This document shows positions 53,745 to 62,738 of a DNA stretch of 64,000 nucleotides, piece after piece. Position numbers and translations under genes: made by a program. The DNA comes from Ichthyophis bannanicus (lineage: Eukaryota; Chordata; Amphibia; Gymnophiona; Ichthyophiidae): assembly GCA_033557465.1 (NCBI GenBank), contig CM066051.1, positions 106,307,026 through 106,371,025 on the forward strand, in the 5' to 3' direction. Within the stretch, counting starts at the first letter, position 1. Each line of letters begins with the position of its first letter. Under the pieces are notes generated by a model. It made no database searches. It saw only the letters and a list, made by a program, of their open reading frames with translations, and had not been told where the DNA came from.

Positions 53745-54172
53745 AGAGGTGTTTGGTGAGACCAGTTCTGGAGACCACACGTTCAAAAGCATATAAACAG
53801 GATGGAGTCGGTGCAGAGGGCGGCTACTGAAATGGCCAGTGGTCTTCATCATAAGCATATGGGGCAGACTTAAAGATCCCAATATGTATAGTATGGAAGA
53901 AAGGCAGGAGAGGGGAGATATGATAGAGATGTTTAAATACCTCCTTGGCATAGATGCACAGGAGCAGATCCTCTTTCAAATGAAAGGAAGCTCTTCAGCG
54001 AGGGGGCATGGAATAGTCTCCCAGTGGAGACAGTAGAGATAAGGACTGTATCTGAATTTAAGAAAACATGGGACAAGTACAGAGGATCCCCGAGGGAGAG
54101 GAAGGGATGTAGAATGTAATAGCTCCAATGGAAAGGCCGCCTGGATAGGCCCTATGGTCTTAATCTGCTGTC
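53745..54172 (+). pseudogene. CR1 3'-end fragment, plus strand
   Basis: It contains GGATGGAGTCGGTGCAGAGG, CAATATGTATAGTATGGAAG, GAGGGGAGATATGATAGAGA and AATAGTCTCCCAGTGGAG, the terminal coding and 3' region of a CR1 subfamily also seen at 58259 and 58785. Frames are short. Confidence 0.75.
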
Positions 54173-54299
54173 ACGTTTCTTTTTTTCTATTTCTCTCTTC
54201 TCGTTATATTTTATTGTTATCATACTTTGGACTCCACAAACACTATGAACTACTGACCTATGTTGAATCTTCCATTCATTTCTAAACTTGCTGAAAATT

Positions 54300-54990
54300 T
54301 TATTTTTACACAGTTCAGATTTAATTGAGAAAGCTAACATCTTACACCCGCATCAGTCCAATTTCCAGTGGTTACATAGTACAGTAACTATTCTTACTGC
54401 ATTCCTTAGTGAGATACATCGTTCACTAGATTAATGCAGTGTTGTCTTGGCCATATCACTAGACCTTTTGGCACACTTGATTAAATCAACCATCAAAGGT
54501 TGATAACATTCCTATGGGATTTTGGCCTGAGGGATACTGTCCTGTGTTGGTTTTCTTCATTTCTCTGACCAGACTTATATGGTCTCCTTCAATTCTACTC
54601 TCTTTCTCCCACTCTGTCTTGTTGAGTCCCCCAGGGTTCAGTGTTTTCTCCCTTACTCTTTAGTATCTTTCTTAGCCCTTTGGCAACCCTTATTCAGGAT
54701 TTAGGAATTAGCGTATACTGTGATGCAGGCGACATCCTACTCCTCTTTCATACTTCCACATACCCCTAGACTTAACCCCTCTCAATACCTATCTCGCAAG
54801 TTTTGCAACATGGCTTAGTAATAACAGACTAACTCAGCATTGCAAAAATGGCAACCGAATGGATAACTGGTTCAGAATCCATTCCGCCCATTTCACCAAT
54901 CATGGCAGGTATCTCTATCACTCTGTCCCCCGTGCTCAAGTACATAGCCTCTCAGTTATCTTTTCAGATGCAATCAGTTCCATGATTAGT
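54300..54990 (+). pseudogene. Degenerate L2/Rex-like LINE RT
   Basis: A broken frame contains VPQGSVFSPLLFSIFLSPLA, then LGISVYCDAGDILLLF where YADD would be (CDAGD). Many stops. 54173-54299 and 54991-55200 hold nothing I can assign. Confidence 0.65.
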
Positions 54991-55263
54991 TCTTTTGCAA
55001 AAGAAACACAATAGACTGCACACCTCAGAGACATGTATTAGATTTTATAGCTTAAAGTGATAAGAAACTGCTCTATACCCAAATAACTGTTTAGCAAACA
55101 AGCAGGACTACCGGTACATATAGGGACATAAAACACAGTTGTTAGATCTCAGATAAAAGAGGCCAGCTGCTCTTTGTTTTAAGGACAGCTGAGTAAATGT
55201 TAGGTATTTTAGTAGGTCTTTCTCATTTCCTTCAACGGGTACCAAAGCTCCATTAACTGAGCT

Positions 55264-56214
55264 TTGACTAGGAAAAATCATACTGCTAAAGCTGTTGCTC
55301 CTGCTACAGCTTCTGCCTCAGTCCAGATGGACAGCCTGATCCCAGGCAAAGGATGGGTCTCATGTGCACAGTGCCTGCAAGCTGAATCCCTCATGAAAAA
55401 AGTGGAGAAATTGAGAGAAGAAGTGGTGAGGCTGAACAGCATTTGTGACAGCAAGAAATACATCAATGAGATGCTTCTTGAAGCATCCAAGCTCTCCAAC
55501 AGAGATAAAGAGGGTATGCCACAGAAAGAAGAGAGCTGGACGGGAGTCACCAGAGGCTGCAGAATCAACACCCAATTTCCAACTCCACCATCCTTCAAAC
55601 TGAAGAACCAGTATGCAGCTCTTGAAGTGGAGGAGGCAAAAACATCCCAACAACAGGAAAAAACAACACAGCTCAAGCACTTGAAAGTTAAAGAATCAGT
55701 CACCACAAGGAAACAAAGGGCAGTGATGGTTGGTGACTCTCTTCTGAGGGCTACTGAAGCGTCCATCTGCCAATCAGACTTGATGTCCAAGGTGTGCTGT
55801 CTGCCAGGTGCCAAAATCTGAGATGTTATGGAGAGTCTGCAGAGACTCATCATGCCTACTAACTATTACCCGATGCTTCTCACCCATGTCGGCACAAATG
55901 ATACTGCTAGTTATCCCTCCGAGTGTATCAAAAGTGACTTCATGGCTGTAGGAGAGAGGGTGAAGCAGAAAGGTATGCAAGTGGTGTTCTCCTCAATCCT
56001 CCCTGTTGAGGATAAAGGCTGAGGCAGAGAAGCTCGCATCCTGGAAATGAATGCATGGCTGTGTGGATGGTGTCATCGAGAGTGTTTTGGTTTCCTGGAC
56101 CATGGGATGATCTTCCAAGGGCTGCAGAGCAGAGATGGTGTCCACCTCTCCAAAAAGGGTCCAAGTGTCTTCCACAGCAGACTGGCTAACCTACTAAAGA
56201 GGGCTTTAAACTAG
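55264..56214 (+). pseudogene. CR1 ORF1 protein with SGNH esterase domain, two in-frame TGAs
   Basis: The frame is 316 codons from 55264, the first base of TTG/ATG-like start context, to TAG 56212-56214. It is interrupted by TGA at 55819-55821 and 56017-56019, both at positions where CGA (Arg) would fit, i.e. CpG decay. The N-terminal half has CAQCLQAESL (Cys pair) and a coiled coil (MKKVEKLREEVVRLNSICDS). The esterase half shows VMVGDSLLRAT (Ser nucleophile), HVGTNDTA (block III-like GTND) and DGVHLSKKG (Asp-His). This is the esterase-type CR1 ORF1 known from vertebrates. It binds the LINE RNA and possibly lipids or acetyl groups. Confidence 0.88.
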
Positions 56215-56303
56215 ATTTTTTTGGGGAAGGGAAAGAAAGCCCCCAGGTAACTAAAACTTTAAATACCTCTGGAGGCATTAGTAAAAAGTGCAGCATCTGG
56301 AAA

Positions 56304-56522
56304 GTGGTGTGTATTAATGCCTGTAATATGGGAAATAAGATTCCAGATGTAGAAGCTTTAATGGAAGAGGCTGACTTGAATCTAGTGGCAGTTATGAAGA
56401 CATGGTTCATGGATAACCATGACTGGGATGTAATTATACCAGGTTATAATTTATTCTGGAAGGACAGGGTAGGAAGAAAGGGAGGAGGAATGGCACTATA
56501 TGTAAAAGATAACGTTAAAGCT
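56304..56522 (+). pseudogene. CR1 ORF2 endonuclease N-terminal segment
   Basis: VCINACNMGNKIPDVEALME, LVAVMKTWFMD (TETW altered to MKTW) and GGGMALYVKDNVKA match the CR1 endonuclease opening. It is cut at 56523 by LTR B2, whose reading frame happens to continue in phase, giving a 382-codon composite frame. Confidence 0.88.
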
Positions 56523-57452
56523 TGTGATAAGGAAGCTTATCATAGCTCAGGAAGGAGCTATAGAAAAGGTGAAGTGACTCTGAACAAGCAACCTGTCAGT
56601 TCTGGTAGAAATAAGAAAACAGAATTTTCCCATAAAAGACTACCAGTCCCAGAATGCACCAGGTTTCCACCAGCCATTAGAGGAGCTGAAGTGGGGAAAC
56701 GTGTGTTCAATCAAGAGGGCTATGAGGTAATCCCCAAGCACTCATCTCAAAGGGCAGGGCCTGATTCAGCACAGCTGCGCTGTGCTAGGGTGGAGCACTC
56801 ATCTAAGCAGAATAAAGGTAGAGTTTATTCTACAGAGAATTATCCTCAGGATCTTGATCATCTTGGACAGCTTCATCATCTGGAGGATCATCAGAAGCAG
56901 AAGCCAGAGCAGACGGACAGAGAGGGCAAGAAACCCTTTGGAAGAAAGAAGAGAAAAGCATTTGGGAGGTCTAAAGGAGTCCAGAGCAGTACGTATACTG
57001 GGAGACATTCAAAAGGCCAGCATACACCATTGGACTGGGGAAAGCCAGAGGAATGGTGCTGCAGAGCTAGGAACCTCCAGACGGTGCCTGTGAGGGAGAC
57101 GGCTGCACGTGAAAGGGACCCTAGGACCCATGCCAGAAGGTATGTGGAGAGAGATCCAGTGTCCAGGGATCTGGATTGGAAGGCTGGACATAAGAACTGG
57201 ACTACATACTGGCCAGGCTATTTAGAGAGGAACTCTAACAGCAATGGAAGCTCAGGTATGAACACTGATCTATGCCCTAGCTATAACCTTGAAAGACAGC
57301 AGGGAAACAAGTATTCTCCTGAAAGTGCTCCATTGAGTAATTCCTCTGTGCCAATCCATGATATTGAACCCATGATTGTTGAGGATGGGGGAGAAGTCTT
57401 AGATATAGGCTGTGAATATATGGATTGCTCTCTGTCTAAACTCCTTTGGTAA
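56523..57452 (+). CDS. U3-encoded ORF of LTR B2
   Basis: 309 codons are open from the first LTR base and align along their length with the LTR B1 frame (308 codons): CDKEAYHSSGRSYRK, LPVPECTRFPPAIRGAEV, IPKHSSQRAGPDSAQLRC, DWKAGHKNWTTYWPGYLERN, and the ending MIVEDGGEVLDIG, CEYMDCSLSKLLW. Both copies stay open despite substitutions at perhaps a third of residues and a net difference of three bases, which suggests coding constraint before insertion. There is no ATG until late in the frame. No known domain. Confidence 0.68.
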   Translation, partial: CDKEAYHSSGRSYRKGEVTLNKQPVSSGRNKKTEFSHKRLPVPECTRFPPAIRGAEVGKRVFNQEGYEVIPKHSSQRAGPDSAQLRCARVEHSSKQNKGRVYSTENYPQDLDHLGQLHHLEDHQKQKPEQTDREGKKPFGRKKRKAFGRSKGVQSSTYTGRHSKGQHTPLDWGKPEEWCCRARNLQTVPVRETAARERDPRTHARRYVERDPVSRDLDWKAGHKNWTTYWPGYLERNSNSNGSSGMNTDLCPSYNLERQQGNKYSPESAPLSNSSVPIHDIEPMIVEDGGEVLDIGCEYMDCSLSKLLW

Positions 57453-58073
57453 TTTTCTGTTACAAGGTACAACAACCATCAGAAAGAAATACAAACTTGT
57501 TCTTTAATCTACTCAGAAAAGCTACTGAGTAGGATTTTGAGCCATGCAGTAGAAAGCAAGCCAGCTAAGGGGTATCAGCTGGGTAACTGCTAGCAATTGA
57601 GCCTTACCTAATTGCTTGTGAGCTCTGAGGAAATCACTTCTATGTGTGAAGATATAAGAAGTTAACCTGAAAAGAACAGTTTCTCCCTTCTTTGTGGATT
57701 TTGCTTGTTGTTTGAGGCACTGCTAAGAAAATATTAGCTAGAGTCTACAGAAAAGACCATTTTGTTACCCTCATGGTCTTATTCTTTTGATTTGATTACC
57801 TGACAAGTTCAGCTGTTGTTTTCCTGATTTTGTTTTTCTAAGTTTAACACTGAAAGCAAGTATCCTGTTTTATGTGCTACCAAGCATATCTGTGTTGGGA
57901 GAAATAACCCCATAAATAAATATCTTATTGGCTTTACACTCAAGCACAACTAATTATTGTGAGCAGCTGTGTCTGGTGTGAATGGACTGCATTCCCCACA
58001 ATCCCTTGCAAATCATATTGATATATGCACTTGCCAAGACTGTGAACATTCTCACCCAGGCAGCCGTCTGACA
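56523..58073 (+). mobile_element. Solo LTR B2 inside the CR1 endonuclease
   Basis: It runs from TGTGATAAGGAAGCTTATCA to GGCAGCCGTCTGACA (1551 bp), with AGCT at 56519-56522 and 58074-58077. CR1 coding resumes in the expected place after removal of the LTR and one AGCT. AATAAA is at 57915-57920, 153 bp from the end. Homologous to LTR B1. Confidence 0.95.
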
Positions 58074-58258
58074 AGCTACAGAACTGCAGGGCTTACGAGA
58101 GAAGGGGGAGGCATTGTGGGTTAAACTGGAAAGAGGGAATGGGGCATCCATTTGCATTGGTGTTTTATACAGACCTCCTTCACAGGCAGAAGAAGTGGAC
58201 AGAGATTTAATTGAAGACATTCACTGTATCATTATTAAAAGAGAGGTATTGCTGATAG
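58074..58258 (+). pseudogene. CR1 endonuclease middle segment
   Basis: It contains WVKLERGNGASICIGVLYRP, PSQAEEVDRDLIEDI, which directly follows the segment before LTR B2. It ends at the 11-bp duplication ATTGCTGATAG of the next insertion. Confidence 0.85.
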
Positions 58259-59813
58259 TCCTGGACCACACGTTCAAAGGGATATAAACAGGATGGAGTC
58301 GGTGCAGAGGGCAGCTACTAAAATGGCCAGTGGTCTTCATCATAAGGCTACTGAAAATTATTCAACAGAGACTACAACTATACCTGGAACAAGAACTACC
58401 TGAAGTGCAAGCAGGATTCAGGAAAGGGCAAGGAATGAGACACATCATCGCGGATGTGAGATGGATCTATGACAAGACTAAAGAATACTAAAAGGATATC
58501 TATTTGTGCTTTATTGACTACAGAAAAGACTTTTGACTGTGTAAACCATTAGAAACTCTGGGCCACATTAAGAACTAGAACACCTGATTGTTCTCTTGCA
58601 CAATCTGTACACTGATCAAGAAGCAAAAGTATGAATGGAACAAGGAGAAACAGAATGGTGTATGACAAGGCTGCATACTTTCCCCCTACCTGTTTAATTT
58701 ATTTGCAAAACAAATCATCAGAGAAGCAGGATTGTATGAAGACAACAGAGGTGTGAAGATTGTTGATGAGTCTTCCACCACTCAGGAGTGATATGCGGAA
58801 ATACTTCTTTATGGAAAGAGTGGTGGATCCGTGGAATAGTCTCCCAGTGGAGGTGGTAGAGATGAGGACAGTAACTGAATTCAAAAAAGCATGGGACAAA
58901 CACAGAGGATCTCTAAAGGAAAAAAGGGGACTGTTGTAGTTGTAGATATGGAAGGACAGACTAGATAGGCCATGTGGTCTTTTTCTGTCGTCATATTTCT
59001 ATGTTTCTAATCTTCACTATGCTGATGATACCACATTACTGGCTAAAAATGAAGATGATCTGAAACACTTGCTTCTCACGATCAAGGAACATAACAGTAG
59101 TCTTAAAATGGGCGTGCACCTTAATGTAAAGAAGACAAAGATCATGACAACTGGCAAAATCAATAAGTTCATCGTTGATGGAAAATAAATTGAAATTGTG
59201 GACAACTTTAACCTACTTGGATCAACTATCAGTAAAGAAGCAACAAGCAATCAGGAAATCCGACGATGCATTGCTCTTGGCAGAATGGCTATGACAGACC
59301 TAGAAAAGGTTGTCAAGAGCAGAGATGTCTCTCTCCATGCAAAGATTCGACTCGTTCAAGCCATGGTATTTTCATTAACATCATATGGATGTGAAAGTTG
59401 GACAGTGAAAAAGATAGACAGGAAGAAAATTGATGCTTTTGAAATATGGTGCTGATGGCGAATACTGCGTATACCATGGACTGCCCGAAGAACAAACCAG
59501 TCAGTACTAGAGGAGATCAAACCTAAGTTTTCTTTAGAAGCTCAGATGACAAGACTTTGACGTTCATACTTTGGACACATCATGCGAAGAGAGAGACCAT
59601 TAGAGAAAGACATCATACTTGGCAAGGTAGAAGGTCAATGCAAAAGAGGAAGGCCAGCATTGAGATGGATCGATATAATAACAGCAGCTACGGGTGCCAG
59701 CCTATCAACAATGAGCCGCCTGACTCAAGACCGAACACAGTTTAGGACAACTATCCAGAGGGTCGCCATGAATTGACACCGACTCAACGGCACTTAACAA
59801 CAACAACAATAAC
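58259..59813 (+). mobile_element. Mosaic LINE insertion with 11-bp target duplication
   Basis: ATTGCTGATAG flanks 1555 bp (58248-58258 and 59814-59824). Inside lie a CR1 3' fragment (58259-58345), an RT segment of another LINE (58346-58780), a second CR1 3' fragment (58785-59008) and the C-terminal part of the second LINE (59010-59770), ending in AACAACAACAACAATAAC. Confidence 0.8.
59010..59776 (+). pseudogene. Non-LTR retrotransposon RT and C-terminal region (Vingi/RTE-like)
   Basis: Starting at YADDTTLLAKNEDDLKH, it continues with VQAMVFSLTSYGCESWTVKK, IDAFEIWC and RILRIPWTARRTNQS-like sequence, then YFGHIMRRERPLEKDIILGK. It is broken by stops at 59186, 59453 and 59558. The YGCESWT...IDAFE.WC signature belongs to LINEs common in tetrapods and often classed with the I/Vingi or RTE groups. 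I am not certain of the clade. The 3' end is an AAC repeat and not poly-A. Confidence 0.75.
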
Positions 59814-60121
59814 ATTGCTGATAGGTGATTTCAATATGGCAGATATTGATTGGGACATCCCTGCTGCAATGTCATCTAGAAGTAGGTAGATCCTAGACTT
59901 TTTATAGGGAGAACTATTCTGGAAACTGGTAACAGAATCCACATGTGAGGGGGCCAAACTAGACCTGGTGCTAATGAATGGGGAGTGTGTTTCTGATGTT
60001 ATAGTGGGTGATCATCTTGCATCCAGTGATCATCAGATGGTGATAAAGTCCAATCAAAAATGAGGGTCCTAGACTTTAGAAAAGCTAACTTTATCAAACA
60101 GTCATTAGTAGGATGGAAACA

Positions 60122-60183
60122 ACTACTACTACTACTGATAATTTGTATAATGCTACAAGGAGTATACAGCGCTGTACAAACAT
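60122..60183 (-). repeat. Reversed LINE tail
   Basis: ACTACTACTACTGATAATTT, then GCTACAAGGAGTATACAGCG, the reverse complement of the GTAGTAGTAG-ended LINE tail amplified at 15165. Confidence 0.8.
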
Positions 60184-60559
60184 AAGAATATAAGATATGC
60201 CATACTGGGTCAGACCAAGGTCCATCAAGCCCAGTATCCTGTTTCCAACAGTAGCCAATCTAGGTCATACGTACCTAGCAGTTTCCCCAAAATACACAGG
60301 TTCCGCAATGCTTGTATTGGTTCAAGCATTGATATCCTGGGTCCCTTCTTAATAATGGTTTATGGACCTTTCCTCCAGGAACTTGTCTAAACCTTTTTTA
60401 AACCCAGCTACACTAACAGCCTTTACTACATCCTCCGGTAACAAATTCCAGAGTTTGATTACACGTTGAGTGAAAAAATATTTTATTAGTCTTAAATAGT
60501 TTACCCTGTAGCTTCATTGCATGTCCCCTAGTCTTTCTATATTCTGATAACGTAAACAA

Positions 60560-62113
60560 TCAATCTACGTTTACCCGTTCCACTCCGTTCATTAATTTAT
60601 AGACTTCTATCATATCTCCCCTCAGCCGTCTCTTTTCCAAGTTAAAGAGCCCTAACCTTTTTAGTGTTTCTTCATAGGAGTATCCTTCCATCCCCTTTAC
60701 CATTTTGGTCGCTCTTCTCTGAACCTTTTCTAATAACGCTATATCCTTTTTAAGATATGGCGACCAGAATTGCACACAATATTCAAGGTGCGGTCTCACC
60801 ATGGAACGATATACAGGCATTATAATATCTTTTGTTTTATTTTCCATTCCTTTCCTTATGATACCTAGCATTCTATTTGCTCTCTTGGCTGCCGCTGCAC
60901 ACTGGGCCGAGGGTTTTAACATGTTATCCACAATGACGCCTAAATCTTTTTCCTGGGTGGTGGTTCCTAATGTGGAACCTTGCATTGTGTAACCATAGTT
61001 TGGGTTGTTCTTCCCTAGGTGCATAACCTTGCACTTGTCCACATTAAATTTCATCTGCCATTTTGATGCCCAGTCTTCCAATTTATCAAGATCCTCTTGC
61101 AATTTTCCACAATCCTCTTGGGTTTTAACAACTTTAAATAGTTTTGTGTCATCTGCAAATTTGATAACCTCATTCGTTATTCCACTTTCCAGGTCATTTA
61201 TGAATATGTCAAAAAGCAGTGGACCCAGCACAGATCCCTGGGGTACACCACTATTCACCTTTCTCCATTGGGAAAATTGGCCATTTAGCCCTACCCTCTG
61301 CTTTCTATCTTTTAACCAGTTCCTGATCCACAGTAGTACACTGCCTCCTATCCCATGACTCTTTAGTTTTGCCAAAAGTCTCTGATGAGGGACCTTATCA
61401 AAGGCTATCTGAAAGTCCAGATACACTATATCAACCGACTCACCTTTGTCCACCTGTTTATTCACACTTTCAAAAAAACATAACAGATTAGTAAGACAAG
61501 ATCTTCCTTGTCTAAAGCCATGTTGGCTGTCTCCCATTAGGCCATGACTATCTACATGCTGAGTAATTTTATTCTTTATGATGGTTTCTACCATTTTTCC
61601 CGGTACTGACGTGAGGCTCACCGCTCTGTAGTTTCCCGGATCACCCCTGGAACCCTTTTTAAAAATTGGTGTTACATTGGCGATCCTCCAATCTTCAGGT
61701 ATTAGAGATGTTTTTAATGATAGTTCACAGATTACTAATAGCAGGTCTGCAATCTCATATTTCAGTTCTTTCAACACCCTTGGATGTATACCATCCGGCC
61801 CAGGTGATTTGCTACTCTTCAGTTTATCTAATAGTTGTAATACATCTTCCCGATGTATCGATATTTCCTTCAATTCTTCCGCACCTTTAAATACCACTTC
61901 AGTCATGGGTAACATCCCTACATCTTCCTCAGTAAAGACCGAAGCAAAGAATTCATTCAGTCTCTCTGCTATCGCCTTGTCGCCTCTTAGTGCCCCTTTA
62001 ACCCCTCTATCATCTAATGGACCAACTGTGACTCTCTCACAGGTTTTTGCTACGAATGTACTTGAAAAAATCTTTATTTCACGTTTTTGCTTCCACAGCA
62101 AGCTTCTTCTCAT
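60560..62113 (-). pseudogene. CR1 ORF2 reverse transcriptase, 517 codons
   Basis: It contains SPGPDGIHPRVLKEL (about 103-117), NYRAVSLTSVPGKMVE, DSQHGFRQGRSCLTNL (about 195-210), YLDFQIAFDKVPH (motif A, D233), [18 protein letters not shown] (about 287-304) and catalytic FADD at 319-322, then the thumb region to GVERVNVD. The stop at 60560-60562 is a TGA in a region that continues in other CR1 copies, so the last 60-70 residues are cut off. The start of this frame lies inside the linker; the true ORF2 begins upstream. It is the best-preserved CR1 RT in the window. Confidence 0.93.
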
Positions 62114-62420
62114 ATTCTCCCTTTGCCTGCTTTATCAATGCCTTGCTTTTGACTTGCCAGTGCTTGTGCTCTTTCCAGGTTTCGTCGTTTGGCTCTTTTT
62201 TCCATTTCCTGAAAGATGCTTTTTTGGCAACAACAGCCTCTCTGACCTCACCTTTAAACCATGCTGGCAGTTTTTTGGACTTCCTTCCACTTTTCTTAAA
62301 GCGTGGAATACAGCTGGTCTGGTCTTCCAAGATAGTATTTTTAAACAACACCCAAGCTTGATGTAAGTCTTTAACCTTTGCAACTGCTCCTTTTAGTTTT
62401 TTCTTAACTATTTTCCTCAT
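62079..62420 (-). pseudogene. CR1 ORF2 linker between endonuclease and RT
   Basis: A basic segment with SGRKSKKLPAWFKGEVREAV, KWKKEPNDETWKEHKHWQVK and EYEKKLAVEAKT. It overlaps the RT frame by 35 bp in another phase, so a single frameshift lies near 62080-62113. Confidence 0.88.
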
Positions 62421-62438
62421 TTTATCATAATCTCCCTT

Positions 62439-62729
62439 TCAAAAGTTAAAAGGTAGTACTGTGGATTTCCTTACTATCCCTCCTCCACTAATTAAATCAA
62501 AGGCGATCATGCTATGATCACTATTGCCAAGTGGCACCAACACCCTTATCTCTTGCACTAGATCTGGTGGTCCACTAAGGACTAGGTCGAATATGGCTTC
62601 CCCTCTGGCCGGTTCATGAACCAGCTGCTCCAAGAAGCAGTCATTTATGTCATCTAGGAACTTTATCTCCCTAGCATGTCCTGCCGTGACACTGACCCAT
62701 TCGATACCGGGGTAATTGAAATCACCCAT
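62439..62729 (-). pseudogene. CR1 ORF2 endonuclease C-terminal half
   Basis: MGDFNYPGIEW carries the GDFN motif, FLDDINDCFLEQLVHEPARG follows, then DLVLSGPPDLVQEI, and SDHSMIAFDL holds the catalytic SDH. The Met is an internal one. The upstream half of the domain is missing where the right-edge element starts. Confidence 0.9.
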
Positions 62730-62738
62730 TACACAGGT

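Larger units (their letters stand above)
55201..60121 (+). mobile_element. CR1 LINE 5' half (ORF1 and endonuclease), split by LTR B2 and a mosaic insert
   Basis: ORF1 is at 55264-56214 and the endonuclease start at 56304-56522. LTR B2 occupies 56523-58073. The endonuclease resumes at 58074-58258, an insert spans 58259-59813, and the endonuclease end is at 59814-60121 (GDFNMADIDWDIP, ASSDHQMVIK). It is cut by a LINE tail and an opposite CR1 at 60122. No RT remains. Confidence 0.88.
60184..62738 (-). mobile_element. CR1 LINE with most of ORF2
   Basis: The 3' end is at 60184 (AGAATATAAGATATGCCATA). ORF2 is carried in three frames to 62729. The 5' side is cut within the endonuclease at about 62738 by the element at the right edge. 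Confidence 0.92.

Noticed and set aside
55278..55853. 191-codon minus frame
   Set aside because: Shadow of the CR1 ORF1 on the other strand.
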